Assembly (NCBI GenBank): GCA_913778495.1
Contig: CAJYVD010000016.1
Location: forward strand, 62,001 to 126,000
Source of the DNA: an uncultured Pantoea sp.
Lineage (GTDB): Bacteria; Pseudomonadota; Gammaproteobacteria; Enterobacterales; Enterobacteriaceae
DNA: 64,000 bases
Reading direction: 5' to 3'
The first letter of the stretch is position 1. Each line of letters begins with the position of its first letter. This document shows, piece by piece, positions 23,434-32,650 of the stretch. The position numbers and the translations under genes were made by a program. The notes beneath the pieces were generated by a model that saw nothing but the letters and a program-made list of their open reading frames with translations, ran no database searches and was not told the origin of the DNA.

Positions 23434-24410
23434 AGCGTCTTTCTCATCGTTCCGGACGCTTTTGGCCGTTATGGCTGATGGGCGGACTCATGTTGCTGGC
23501 GGGCTTCACGCTGTGGCAGTTTTGGCCGACCCTATTGCTCCAGAGCGTGATATGGCAAAAAACGCTGAATCGTGAGATGTCGCAGCTGCTGCAGCAGGTC
23601 GCCGCGCAGCCCGACCGCGCGGGGGCGACGCTGCTACTGTTTAGCCTGGCCTACGGGGTGCTGCATGCTTTAGGGCCCGGCCACGGTAAAATGGTGATCA
23701 CCACCTTCTTAGCCACTCACCCGGCAAAACTTAAAACCAGCGTTAAATTGACGCTGCTCGCGGCGCTGCTGCAGGGCGGCGTCGCGATTGCATTGGTTAC
23801 GGTGATGCTGGTGCTGCTGCAAACCTCGTCGCGGCAGCTGCATCTTGGCAGCTACTGGCTGGAGAAAGGCAGCTATTTGCTGGTTATCGCCTTGGGAATA
23901 GGGGTTAGCGGACGTGCGCTGCACGCGCTGCGCCAGCGGTGGCGGATGAAACCCGCATTAACGTTTCATACCTTTCGACCTGCGCATCATCATCATGACG
24001 CGCACTGCGGCTGCGGTCATGCGCATCTCCCCAGCGCCGCGCAAATGGAGCAGGCGGTAAGCGGCAAAACACAGGCGCTGGTGGTGCTCTCCATGGGGTT
24101 ACGTCCCTGTTCTGGCGCTATCATGATGCTTCTTTTTGCCCGCGTGATCGATGTCTACAGATGGGGCGTGGCGTCTGCCGTGGCGATGGCGATGGGCACC
24201 GCGCTGACCGTCACGCTGATCGGGTTGGTGGTGACAAGATGCCGGGCATTTGCTCAGCGCCTGAGCAGGGCGAACGCACCACCGCGCACAGTGCAGTGGG
24301 CCATGCCGCTGCTGGGCCTGCTGGGCGGCGTAATATTAATTATTACTGGCCTCTTGCTCTGGCAGAGCGCCGCCGAAATAGTCGGTGGGATTGCTAGGCC
24401 ATTTCTCTAA
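23424..24410 (+). CDS. NiCoT/RcnA-type metal transporter, ZevB-like
   Basis: 328-residue membrane protein of the RcnA-like nickel/cobalt transporter family. Six or seven hydrophobic segments; the metal-site helix HALGPGHGKMVITTFLATHP and the second motif LSMGLRPCSGAIMMLLFA are typical. A cytoplasmic-type His/Cys loop (HHHHDAHCGCGHAHL, about residue 190) lies between the halves. With the overlapping DUF1007 gene upstream it matches the zevAB arrangement, which argues for zinc, though Ni/Co transport cannot be excluded. Confidence 0.78.
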   Translation: MSLKRLSHRSGRFWPLWLMGGLMLLAGFTLWQFWPTLLLQSVIWQKTLNREMSQLLQQVAAQPDRAGATLLLFSLAYGVLHALGPGHGKMVITTFLATHPAKLKTSVKLTLLAALLQGGVAIALVTVMLVLLQTSSRQLHLGSYWLEKGSYLLVIALGIGVSGRALHALRQRWRMKPALTFHTFRPAHHHHDAHCGCGHAHLPSAAQMEQAVSGKTQALVVLSMGLRPCSGAIMMLLFARVIDVYRWGVASAVAMAMGTALTVTLIGLVVTRCRAFAQRLSRANAPPRTVQWAMPLLGLLGGVILIITGLLLWQSAAEIVGGIARPFL

Positions 24411-24584
24411 ATTTGCAAGCTAAGCGCAGCCGGAAAATGATTATTCTCGCTGCGTTTAACACCTTTCTCGCGAAATAGTTTTTTCTCTCTTCTCCTCGCT
24501 GGTTAAAACACTTTTCTCTGTCTACGCTGAGTATCACTAGTAGGATTTAATCATTGCAATATTTTATTTTATGAGGAGTGAAAC

Positions 24585-25598
24585 ATGCCTGAAACTTGGA
24601 CTACTAATGGCACTAAGGAAATCATTACGGAAACGCATTCAGCGCTGCCGTTAAAACGTATTTCCTGGAGTGCGGTATTTGCTGGCGTTATTGCGGCGCT
24701 TATCGTACATATTTTATTAGGACTGCTGGGCACGGCGATTGGCGCCACGACAATTGATCCTCAGCAGGAGCAAAACCCGCTGCAACACCTTGGCACGGGC
24801 GCATTGATCTGGAGCGGCGTCAGCATGCTGATTGCGATGGCTGTCGGCAGCTACGTTGCCGGACGCCTGGCGCAACGCGAAGGTGCGCTGCACGGTTTGC
24901 TGATGTTTGGCGTCAGCACGGTTATTACACTGTGGCTGGCAATTTCGTTAGCGAGCGGAATTATTGGCGGTGCGTTTAATATTCTGGGAAGCGGCATGAA
25001 CGCGCTGGGTAGCGGTATTTCCGCTGTGGCGCCGTCAGTGACAAATATGGCGAAGGAGAAGCTGCAGGAAAATAATATTAATCTGGATGATTTAAAAGGC
25101 GAATTGGAAACAACGCTGCGTCAAACCGGAAAACCTGAACTGCAGCCGGAAAACTTAAAGCAGGATGCAAATAACGAAGCAAATAACGCGGAAGATCAGG
25201 CGAAAAATACCGCACAGAATCCGCAAAATGCCGATACGGATATTGCCAACTGGATGAAGGGCGTAATTAACCGCCACAGTGATACGCTGCAAGCAGCCGA
25301 CCGCGATGCGTTGAAAAACATTATCAAAGCGCGAACCGGTAAAAGCGACGCTGAGGCAGAACAGATTGTGAATCAGACCGAACAGAGCTATCAAAAAGCG
25401 ATGCAGCAGTACCAGCAGTTGAAGCAGGAAGCGGAGCAGAAAGCCCGTGAAGCTGCCGAGAAAGCGGCAGCCGCCACGGCGAAAGCGAGCTGGTTTGCCT
25501 TCTTCATGCTGTTAATTGAAGCGGTGCTGGCGGCAGTGGTAGGACGGATTGGTCGTCGCACTCAGCCGCGCGAAGTGCTGACGCACGAACGCCACTAA
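24585..25598 (+). CDS. Unknown membrane protein with long charged coiled region
   Basis: Not recognised as a characterised protein. It has 337 residues: three hydrophobic segments near the N-terminus (about residues 26-53, 66-88 and 100-125), a glycine/serine-rich stretch (GSGMNALGSGISAVAPS), a long hydrophilic region rich in Asn, Gln, Lys and Ala (about 155-300) with an Ala/Glu/Lys coiled coil (KQEAEQKAREAAEKAAAATAKA), and a last membrane segment (about 305-325). GAGGAG precedes the ATG. Codon use in the middle is less GC-rich than in neighbours. It shares a terminator with the convergent suhB. A role in envelope or stress response is only a guess. Confidence 0.7.
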   Translation: MPETWTTNGTKEIITETHSALPLKRISWSAVFAGVIAALIVHILLGLLGTAIGATTIDPQQEQNPLQHLGTGALIWSGVSMLIAMAVGSYVAGRLAQREGALHGLLMFGVSTVITLWLAISLASGIIGGAFNILGSGMNALGSGISAVAPSVTNMAKEKLQENNINLDDLKGELETTLRQTGKPELQPENLKQDANNEANNAEDQAKNTAQNPQNADTDIANWMKGVINRHSDTLQAADRDALKNIIKARTGKSDAEAEQIVNQTEQSYQKAMQQYQQLKQEAEQKAREAAEKAAAATAKASWFAFFMLLIEAVLAAVVGRIGRRTQPREVLTHERH

Positions 25599-25619
25599 CC
25601 TGGAAGCAGGCAATAAAAA

Positions 25620-25647
25620 GGCGGCTATATCATTAGCCGCCTTTTTT
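25620..25647. terminator. Bidirectional terminator between membrane protein gene and suhB
   Basis: Stem GGCGGCTA / TAGCCGCC with a six-base loop, A run on the left and T run on the right, so it can serve both convergent genes. Confidence 0.88.
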
Positions 25648-25651
25648 ACGC

Positions 25652-26455
25652 TTAGCGCTTGAGCGCTTCGCTCAGTTCTTCACGCATGGTCGCCAACATC
25701 GCTTTTACCACGCGCGGGTTACCGGCGACAATATTGCCCGACAGCAGGTAGCCATGGTTGCCGGTAAAGTCCGTTACCAGACCGCCCGCTTCACGCACCA
25801 GCAGTTCACCCGCCGCAAAATCCCACGGCTTCAGACCGATCTCAAAGAAACCATCCACGCGACCCGCTGCCACATAGGCCAGATCCAGCGCGGCAGAACC
25901 GGTGCGGCGGAAGTCAGCGCACTGCGTAAACAGTTTGCCCACGATATTGATAAACGGCGTCGCGTGCTGCTTGAGTTTGAACGGGAAGCCGGTCGCCAGC
26001 ACGGTGCCATCGAGATCGCGTGCATTGCTGCCGCGTAAGCGATAGCCATTCAGCTGCGCGCCCTGACCGCGAACCGCGGTGAACAGCTCATTGCGCATCG
26101 GATCGTAAACCACCGCCACTTCGGTGCGACCTTTAATGCGTACGGCGATGGAAACTGAGAAATGGGGCAGGCGTTTAATGAAGTTGGTGGTGCCATCCAG
26201 CGGATCGATTACCCATTGCACGTCCTGATCTTCACCCGCCAGTTCACCGCTTTCTTCGGTGATAATGGTGTGTTGCGGGTAGGATTTACGAATCACTTCG
26301 ATAATCAGACGTTCTGCGTCACGGTCAACATTGGTAACGAAGTCGTTGCTGCCTTTCTGGCTGGCTTCGACGGCGTCCGGGGTTTCATAATTCTTGGCAA
26401 TTAAATTTCCGGCCTTGCGCGCTGCGCGCACGGCGATGTTGAGCATCGGATGCAT
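25652..26455 (-). CDS. suhB: Inositol-1-monophosphatase / Nus factor SuhB
   Basis: 267-residue Mg2+-dependent phosphatase that also takes part in rRNA antitermination complexes in E. coli. The metal-binding motifs are TEESGE and WVIDPLDGTTNFIKRLPHF, and the second signature is KPWDFAAGELLVREAGG. The start MHPMLNIAVRAARKAGN is the family N-terminus. It is divergent from trmJ across 122 bases, the same arrangement as in E. coli. Confidence 0.97.
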   Translation of the reverse strand: MHPMLNIAVRAARKAGNLIAKNYETPDAVEASQKGSNDFVTNVDRDAERLIIEVIRKSYPQHTIITEESGELAGEDQDVQWVIDPLDGTTNFIKRLPHFSVSIAVRIKGRTEVAVVYDPMRNELFTAVRGQGAQLNGYRLRGSNARDLDGTVLATGFPFKLKQHATPFINIVGKLFTQCADFRRTGSAALDLAYVAAGRVDGFFEIGLKPWDFAAGELLVREAGGLVTDFTGNHGYLLSGNIVAGNPRVVKAMLATMREELSEALKR

Positions 26456-26577
26456 CGGTATCTCTCGCTGGATGTTAAAGAACGGTTTAAAACGGCGCGG
26501 AGTATATCAGGGTGTTCAGCAAATGTCCTGCATTTATGTTAGGATGCGCACCATCATTTTTCTGACTGTGCCTGATT

Positions 26578-27321
26578 ATGCTGCAAAATATTCGAATCGT
26601 ACTGGTAGAAACCTCTCACACCGGGAATATGGGCTCGGTGGCGCGCGCCATGAAAACCATGGGGTTGAGCAACCTGTATCTGGTCAATCCGCTGGTAAAA
26701 CCGGACTCGCAGGCCATCTCGCTGGCAGCCGGGGCGAGCGACGTCATTGGTGACGCGCATATCGTTGACACGCTGGATGAAGCGATCGCAGGCTGCAGCC
26801 TGGTGGTGGGCACCAGCGCACGTTCGCGTTCGCTGCCGTGGCCCATGCTGGACGCGCGCGAATGCGGCGTTAAAAGCGTAGAGGAGGGCCAGCAGGCGCC
26901 GGTGGCGCTGGTGTTTGGCCGCGAACGCGTGGGGTTGACCAACGAAGAGCTGCAGAAGTGTCACTATCACGTGGCTATTCAGGCTAACCCGGAATACAGC
27001 TCGCTGAACCTGGCGATGGCGGTGCAAATTATCGCGTATGAAGTCCGCATGGCGTGGCTTGCCGCACAGGACCACTCTACGCCGCAGCCAGAGGTCGAAG
27101 CCACACCGTATCCGCTGGTGGACGACCTGGAGCGCTTCTACCAGCACATCGAGCAAATGATGCTCGACAGCGGGTTTATTCGAGAAGGCACGCCAAGCCA
27201 GGTCATGAGCAAGCTGCGTCGACTGTATACGCGTGCGCGTCCTGAGCGTGACGAGCTCAATATCCTGCGCGGCATGCTCTCCTCTTTCCAGAAACCCAAG
27301 AGCGACAAGCGGGATAGTTGA
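26578..27321 (+). CDS. trmJ: tRNA (cytidine/uridine-2'-O-)-methyltransferase TrmJ
   Basis: SPOUT-fold enzyme that 2'-O-methylates position 32 of tRNAs. It has 247 residues. SAM-binding knot motifs: [21 protein letters not shown] (motif 1 with catalytic Arg), [15 protein letters not shown] (motif 2) and [15 protein letters not shown] (motif 3). The C-terminal helical extension ends [26 protein letters not shown]. Its last eight bases belong to the first of three tandem IscR-like repeats that precede iscR. Confidence 0.96.
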   Translation: MLQNIRIVLVETSHTGNMGSVARAMKTMGLSNLYLVNPLVKPDSQAISLAAGASDVIGDAHIVDTLDEAIAGCSLVVGTSARSRSLPWPMLDARECGVKSVEEGQQAPVALVFGRERVGLTNEELQKCHYHVAIQANPEYSSLNLAMAVQIIAYEVRMAWLAAQDHSTPQPEVEATPYPLVDDLERFYQHIEQMMLDSGFIREGTPSQVMSKLRRLYTRARPERDELNILRGMLSSFQKPKSDKRDS

Positions 27322-27388
27322 GTAAAACACCAGGTTAAATAGTTGAGTATTTTACTTGGTTAAATAGTTGACCAAAATACTCGGGAAT
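27314..27388 (+). promoter_or_regulatory. Three contiguous 25-base IscR-type units upstream of iscR
   Basis: Three 25-base units lie head to tail with no spacer: 27314-27338, 27339-27363 and 27364-27388. Each starts ATAGTTGA. Against the published type 1 IscR consensus (ATASYYGACTRwww...) I count about 18, 20 and 22 matches of 25. The last unit runs into the iscR promoter region (TTGACC then TACTCGGGAATGTC), as in E. coli, where two such sites mediate repression by [2Fe-2S]-IscR. The first overlaps the end of trmJ. Confidence 0.72.
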
Positions 27389-27454
27389 GTCAGACTGGCC
27401 TCCATTCATCAGATAACCCGCCTGTCACGGCGGACGCTTACGAGGTTGTACGCT

Positions 27455-27952
27455 ATGAGACTGACATCCAAAGGACGTTATGCCGTTACCGCTATGCTGG
27501 ACGTTGCGCTGCATTCCCACGAGGGACCGGTGCCGCTCGCTGACATTTCTGAGCGGCAGGGCATTTCGCTCTCTTATCTGGAGCAGCTTTTCTCGCGCCT
27601 GCGTAAGCACGGTCTGGTCGCCAGCGTACGCGGCCCGGGCGGCGGTTATCTGTTAGGTAAAGAAGCCGCGGCTATCGCCGTGGGTGAAGTGATCACTGCC
27701 GTTGATGAATCGGTAGATGCCACCAAATGCCAGGGCAAAGAAGGCTGCCAGGGCGGCGAGCGTTGCCTGACGCACGTCCTGTGGCGTGACCTGAGCGAGC
27801 GCATCAGCGAGTTCCTGAACAACATCACCTTGGCTGAGCTGGTGAATAATCAGGAAATCCTTGACGTGGCCGACCGCCAGAACACCCTCGACAATCGTCG
27901 CTTCCAGCAGCATCGCGTGCAGGAAACTATCAACGTTAATCTGCGAGCCTGA
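27455..27952 (+). CDS. iscR: Fe-S cluster-sensing regulator IscR
   Basis: Rrf2-family regulator of 165 residues from ATG 27455 ([19 protein letters not shown]); 29 further upstream codons are open but lie in the promoter region. The winged helix is intact ([30 protein letters not shown]). The cluster ligands are all present in [16 protein letters not shown] (three Cys and the His). Thus both apo- and [2Fe-2S]-dependent control should be possible. It is followed by iscS, but the rest of the usual isc operon is missing. Confidence 0.96.
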   Translation: MRLTSKGRYAVTAMLDVALHSHEGPVPLADISERQGISLSYLEQLFSRLRKHGLVASVRGPGGGYLLGKEAAAIAVGEVITAVDESVDATKCQGKEGCQGGERCLTHVLWRDLSERISEFLNNITLAELVNNQEILDVADRQNTLDNRRFQQHRVQETINVNLRA

Positions 27953-28041
27953 TTCACATCCCCACGGCCTTTCCTGTTAACGCGGGCAAGGCCGAATCGT
28001 GCTATAAAGACGTATGATTTTTTATACGGAGCTTTAGCGCA

Positions 28042-29211
28042 ATGAAATTACCGATTTACCTGGATTATGCAGCCACTACCCCTGCAGATCCGCGTGTTGC
28101 CAGCAAGATGATGCAGTTCCTCACATCGGATGGCACCTTCGGTAACCCCGCTTCCCGCTCACACCGTTTTGGCTGGCAGGCTGAAGAAGCCGTTGATGTC
28201 GCACGCAATGACGTCGCGGCGCTGATCAACGCCGATCCGCGTGAAATCATTTTTACCTCCGGTGCCACTGAAGCCGACAACCTGGCGATTAAAGGTGCGG
28301 CGCACAGTCATCAGGCGCGCGGCAAACACATTATAACCAGCCAGACCGAACACAAAGCGGTACTGGACAGCTGCCTACAGCTGGAGCGCGAAGGCTTTAC
28401 GGTCACCTTTTTACAGCCCGGAGCGGATGGCATCGTCACGCCTGAGCAGTTGGACGCCGCGCTGCGTGATGACACGGTGCTGGTGTCGCTCATGCATGTA
28501 AATAATGAAACGGGTGTGGTCCAGGATATCGCCGCGCTGGGCGCACTGTGCCGTGCCCGTGACATCGTTTTCCACGTAGATGCGACCCAGAGCGTCGGCA
28601 AATTACCCATTGACGTTAGCCACTTGCCGGTAGATTTGCTCTCGTTCTCCGCCCATAAACTCTATGGCCCTAAAGGCATTGGCGCGCTGTGGGTACGCCG
28701 TAAACCCAAACTGGACATTGAGGCACAAATGCACGGCGGCGGGCACGAGCGCGGCATGCGTTCCGGTACGCTGCCTGTCCACCAGATTGTGGGCATGGGG
28801 GAGGCTTACCGCCTGGCGCGTGAAGCGATGGAGACGGACGTGTCGCACCTGAGCGCGCTGCGTTTACGGCTGTGGGACGGCATTCGCCAACTCCAGGGCG
28901 TGACGCTCAACGGCTCGCTGGCGCACGGTGCGCCGCATATTCTTAATGTGAGCTTTGCTGACGTCGACGGTGAATCGCTGATCATGGCGCTGAAAGATGT
29001 GGCGCTGTCGTCCGGTTCTGCCTGTACTTCTGCCACCCTTGAACCTTCTTATGTGCTGCGCGCAATGGGCGTTGAACAAACGCTGGCGTACAGTTCGCTG
29101 CGTTTTTCCCTTGGCCGCTTTACCACCGAAGAAGAGATCGATCGTGCCATTGAGGTGGTGACGCACGGCGTAACGCGCCTGCGCACCCTCACGCCAAACG
29201 CACCTCGCTAA
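28042..29211 (+). CDS. iscS: Cysteine desulfurase IscS, C-terminal tail missing
   Basis: PLP enzyme that takes sulfur from cysteine as a persulfide for Fe-S clusters, thionucleosides and thiamine. It has 389 residues versus 404 in E. coli. The PLP lysine is in [32 protein letters not shown] and the flexible persulfide loop [15 protein letters not shown] are intact, so catalysis should work. After RLRTLTP the protein ends in NAPR, where E. coli continues with a tail of roughly 18 residues that takes part in IscU binding. iscU does not follow; pepB starts 63 bases downstream. It may now serve mainly tRNA thiolation and thiamine synthesis. Confidence 0.95.
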   Translation: MKLPIYLDYAATTPADPRVASKMMQFLTSDGTFGNPASRSHRFGWQAEEAVDVARNDVAALINADPREIIFTSGATEADNLAIKGAAHSHQARGKHIITSQTEHKAVLDSCLQLEREGFTVTFLQPGADGIVTPEQLDAALRDDTVLVSLMHVNNETGVVQDIAALGALCRARDIVFHVDATQSVGKLPIDVSHLPVDLLSFSAHKLYGPKGIGALWVRRKPKLDIEAQMHGGGHERGMRSGTLPVHQIVGMGEAYRLAREAMETDVSHLSALRLRLWDGIRQLQGVTLNGSLAHGAPHILNVSFADVDGESLIMALKDVALSSGSACTSATLEPSYVLRAMGVEQTLAYSSLRFSLGRFTTEEEIDRAIEVVTHGVTRLRTLTPNAPR

Positions 29212-29274
29212 TCATTTTCCGCCTTGCGCCGACACGGGCGCAGGCCGGACACCCTACGTAAATGGAGCTACGCG

Positions 29275-30561
29275 ATGACAACACAACCCATGATGATTAC
29301 GCTCAGTTCGCAAGCCGCGGATGCGCGTTGGGGAGAAAAGGCCCTGTTGAGCAGCACGGAACAGGGCATGACCATCCACCTTACCGGCAACGATGCGCTG
29401 ATCAGCATTCAGCGCGCCGGACGCAAGCTGGATGCACAAGGTATCCGCCACGTTGCGTTGAGCGGCGACGGCTGGGATATGGAAAAATGCTGGGCATTCT
29501 GGCAGGGCTACCGCAGCCCCAAAGCGCAGCGTCAGGTGGTATGGCCCGCGTTCAGTGAGCAGGATCAGCAGGAATTTGATCGCCGCTTGAAAATCGTTGA
29601 TTGGGTACGCGACACCATTAACCTGCCGGCGGAAGATCTGAGTCCGGAACAGCTGGCGCACAGCGCCATCGATCTGATCGCGGAAGTGGGCGGGGACGCG
29701 GTAAGCTACCGCATCACCAAAGGCGACGATCTGCGCGAGCAGGGCTACGCTGGTCTTCACACCGTTGGGCGCGGCTCGACGCGCGTGCCGGTGCTATTGG
29801 CGCTTGATTTTAATCCCAGCGGCGACGAGAACGCACCGGTTTATGCCTGTCTGGTCGGGAAAGGCATCACGTTCGATACCGGCGGTTACAGCCTGAAGCC
29901 GAGCGCTGGCATGGATTCCATGAAATCGGACATGGGCGGTGCGGCAACGGTCACGGGTGCGCTGGCGCTGGCCATCGCGCGCGGTCTCACTAAACGCGTT
30001 AAGCTGTTCCTGTGCTGCGCAGATAACATGGTGAGCGGCAATGCATTCCGCCTGGGCGATATTATTCGCTACCGCAATGGCAAATCCGTTGAGGTCATGA
30101 ACACCGACGCGGAAGGGCGGCTGGTGTTAGCCGACGGCCTTATTGATGCCAGCGAACAGCAGCCCGAACTGCTGATTGACGCGGCGACCCTGACCGGCGC
30201 GGCGAAAACCGCACTCGGCAACGACTATCACGCGCTGTTTACCTTTGACGATGTGCTGGCGGAATCGCTGCTCGGCAGTGCCACCAGTGAAAATGAAGCC
30301 TTCTGGCGGTTGCCGCTGGCAGAGTTCCACCGTCAGCATTTGCCGTCGAATTTTGCCGATCTCAATAACATTGCCAGCGCGGCGCACACCGCAGGCGCCA
30401 GCAGCGCGGCAGCGTTCCTCTCCTGGTTTGTCAGCAACTATCAGCAAGGCTGGTTGCACATTGACTGCTCGGCGACCTACCGCAAGAGCGCAGTGGATCA
30501 GTGGTCGGCGGGCGCAACCGGACTGGGCGTGCGTACCTTAGCGAATCTGCTGCTGAAATAA
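29275..30561 (+). CDS. pepB: Peptidase B, leucyl aminopeptidase family
   Basis: 428-residue M17 metallo-aminopeptidase of the cytoplasm. The metal and active-site motifs are [31 protein letters not shown] and [17 protein letters not shown]. The start is the ATG at 29275 ([23 protein letters not shown]) after GGAG; the frame is open 51 bases upstream. In E. coli pepB follows iscX at the end of the isc operon, and here it follows iscS directly. Confidence 0.96.
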   Translation: MTTQPMMITLSSQAADARWGEKALLSSTEQGMTIHLTGNDALISIQRAGRKLDAQGIRHVALSGDGWDMEKCWAFWQGYRSPKAQRQVVWPAFSEQDQQEFDRRLKIVDWVRDTINLPAEDLSPEQLAHSAIDLIAEVGGDAVSYRITKGDDLREQGYAGLHTVGRGSTRVPVLLALDFNPSGDENAPVYACLVGKGITFDTGGYSLKPSAGMDSMKSDMGGAATVTGALALAIARGLTKRVKLFLCCADNMVSGNAFRLGDIIRYRNGKSVEVMNTDAEGRLVLADGLIDASEQQPELLIDAATLTGAAKTALGNDYHALFTFDDVLAESLLGSATSENEAFWRLPLAEFHRQHLPSNFADLNNIASAAHTAGASSAAAFLSWFVSNYQQGWLHIDCSATYRKSAVDQWSAGATGLGVRTLANLLLK

Positions 30562-30695
30562 GCACAGCGCCCTGAACGTCGCCGCAGACAGAGAACGCGC
30601 TTATTGCCCGATGCCTTGCGCTCGGGCCTGCGCTGTGGGTTCTGCCTGCTGCGACGGATCGGGCATATTGACGGTTTTTTGAAAAGTGAATCTGC

Positions 30696-31463
30696 ATGAG
30701 TAATCGTCTTGAAGAAGTGTTGAAACTGGCCGCTACCGAGCCCGCGCATCGCCCGGAGTTCTTTCAGCTGCTGCTTGAGGCCGACGTTTGGGTGCCGGGG
30801 GTCAGTGAAAACGCGCAGTTTGATGCTAACTCGCCGGTGGAGCTTCAGCACTGGGAAAAAGAGGGCGGCGGCAGCGTCATTCCGTTCTTTACCTCTGAAG
30901 AGGCAATGGGTGAAGCAATCCAAGAAACCCAGCCCTGGCTGCGCTTGCCCGCCAGAACGCTGTTTGAAATGACGCTGGGCAAGAGCCTGTTTCTCAATCC
31001 AAAACTGCCGGTGGGCAAAGAGTTTTCGCCGGGAGAAATCGCGCATTTGATCGGGGAAGAGGGCAGTGCGCTAAGTCAGCAGACCGTGTTAGAAGGTGGG
31101 CATGCACTGCTGCTTTCTGAGGTGGCAGCGCCGCCCGCCCAGATGGTGGATTCGCTGACTCAGCTGTTTGCCAAATACAAGCAGGTGCGGCGCGCCTGGA
31201 TTGCCAGCCTGCGTGAAGGCGCTGACCAGCCTGCGAATTTTTTGATTGGGATTGAAGCCGAGAGCCACATTGATGAGATTATTCAGGCGGCGGGCAGCGT
31301 GGCGACTGATACGCTCACCGATGACGCGCCGATTGATATCTGCGAAGTGGTGGCCGAAGAAAAAGGCGTCAGCCACTTTTTTATCGCGCACATTACCCCG
31401 TTTTACGAACGCCGCTGGGGCAGTTTTCTGCGCGACTTCAAAGGCAGCCAGCGCATTATTTAA
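30696..31463 (+). CDS. sseB: Enhanced serine sensitivity protein SseB
   Basis: 255-residue SseB-family protein: an N-terminal SseB domain (NRLEEVLKLAATEPAHRPEFFQLLLEADVWVPG to about residue 120) and the C-terminal SseB_C domain (QVRRAWIASLREGADQPANFLIGIE; FYERRWGSFLRDFKGSQRII). Its molecular role is unknown; the E. coli gene is named for a serine-sensitivity phenotype. It keeps the E. coli order pepB-sseB-sseA, with sseA convergent. Confidence 0.93.
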   Translation: MSNRLEEVLKLAATEPAHRPEFFQLLLEADVWVPGVSENAQFDANSPVELQHWEKEGGGSVIPFFTSEEAMGEAIQETQPWLRLPARTLFEMTLGKSLFLNPKLPVGKEFSPGEIAHLIGEEGSALSQQTVLEGGHALLLSEVAAPPAQMVDSLTQLFAKYKQVRRAWIASLREGADQPANFLIGIEAESHIDEIIQAAGSVATDTLTDDAPIDICEVVAEEKGVSHFFIAHITPFYERRWGSFLRDFKGSQRII

Positions 31464-31507
31464 GCCAGGGCGCGCGCATGCGCACCCGCTTTCCGCCTTA
31501 AATATCG

Positions 31508-32350
31508 CTACTTCTCAATGGGCAGATCGTCGCGGCTGCCCCATTCACCCCACGAGCCGTCATACAGGAACAGGTCGCGCTTGCCCAGCGCGGTAAGCGC
31601 CAATAGCACCACCGTTGCCGTCACGCCTGAACCACAGCTCGCCACGACTGGCCGATCGAACGCCAGGCCCGCTTTGGCAAACTGCTCGCGCAGTGCCGGT
31701 TCAGGTTTCAGGGTTCCGTTTTCCACTAGCGTATTCCACGGCACGTTAAGACTGTGTGGAATATGGCCGCGCAGCAGGCCCGGACGCGGCTCATCCACTT
31801 CGCCATTAAAGCGGTTGGCCGCCCGCGCATCGACGATCTGCGCGCTACCCTCGTGGCTGATCAGCAGCACATCGTTGAGACGTTTTACCTGGGTGCTGTC
31901 ATAAGTCGCCTCAAATTCGCCTTCGGGCAGCGTAACCGGGCCGCTTTCTACCGTCAGGCCCGCGGCTTTCCAGCCCTGCAGTCCTCCCGCCAGAATGGAC
32001 ACGTTGGCGCAGCCAAAGGCGCGCAGCATCCACCACGCGCGCGGAGCAGAAAACAGATTCCCTTCGTCGTACACCACCAGATGCTTGTCCTGACACACAC
32101 CCAGTTCGCGCATCGCCACCGCGAAGGTTTCTGCGCGCGGCATCATATGTGGGTAAGGGCTGGTGTGATCGGATAACGCGTCAATATTAAAGAAAGCGGC
32201 GCCTGGCAAGTGCGCGGCCAGATATTCCGCATTCACATCGCGCACCGCTTCCTGGCCTGGCGGCACCATGCGGGCATCCAACACCTGCAGTGTGCCCTCG
32301 TTGTAATGCTCGTTTACCCAATCGGCAGAGACAAATAGCGGAGCTGACAT
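31508..32350 (-). CDS. sseA: 3-mercaptopyruvate sulfurtransferase
   Basis: 280-residue tandem-rhodanese enzyme that transfers sulfur from 3-mercaptopyruvate to thiols or cyanide. The N-terminal rhodanese domain is inactive (LVVYDEGNLFSAPRAWWMLRAFG), and the C-terminal one carries the active-site loop CGSGVTA, the specific mercaptopyruvate signature (thiosulfate enzymes have CRKGVT). The start is MSAPLFVSADWVNEHY, and the N-terminal PRAETFA and GHIPHSLNVPW segments agree with the family. Confidence 0.95.
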   Translation of the reverse strand: MSAPLFVSADWVNEHYNEGTLQVLDARMVPPGQEAVRDVNAEYLAAHLPGAAFFNIDALSDHTSPYPHMMPRAETFAVAMRELGVCQDKHLVVYDEGNLFSAPRAWWMLRAFGCANVSILAGGLQGWKAAGLTVESGPVTLPEGEFEATYDSTQVKRLNDVLLISHEGSAQIVDARAANRFNGEVDEPRPGLLRGHIPHSLNVPWNTLVENGTLKPEPALREQFAKAGLAFDRPVVASCGSGVTATVVLLALTALGKRDLFLYDGSWGEWGSRDDLPIEK

Positions 32351-32650
32351 CGCAACAACCTCGTTGTAATCAGAGAAGGCGTCCAGTGTCAGCGAATGGC
32401 CCGGCTATCTCAAGGGGAGCGTGATAAAAGTGCGCGGCGTGAAAGACATGCATCAGCGACGTAACCGCACCAGGCAGCAGGTCAGGCTATCGTGAACCGC
32501 GGCTATGGGCGGTCAGACGCGATAAAAATCACTTATTTTCAATAATTCCTGCATTCGCTAATAGGCAACGCGCAACGATATCCCTATAATCGGCGCGTTT
32601 TCTTACCGGGAGCGTTCCCGGTTTCTTCAGGATGCTAAATAGAGGTTAAC
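32351..32650 (+). promoter_or_regulatory. Gene-free stretch between sseA and ndk, with the ndk promoter
   Basis: No coding frame of interest is seen. A perfect TATAAT at 32585-32590 is the likely -10 box of ndk, 61 bases before its ATG. In E. coli this junction holds yfhM (alpha-2-macroglobulin) and pbpC (penicillin-binding protein 1C); both are absent here and I see no remnant of either. Confidence 0.6.

Noticed and set aside
30562-30695. Possible small RNA in the pepB-sseB gap (GCCCGA / TCGGGC hairpin)
   Set aside because: The hairpin lacks a T run and no promoter is visible; it is more likely part of the mRNA between two cotranscribed genes.
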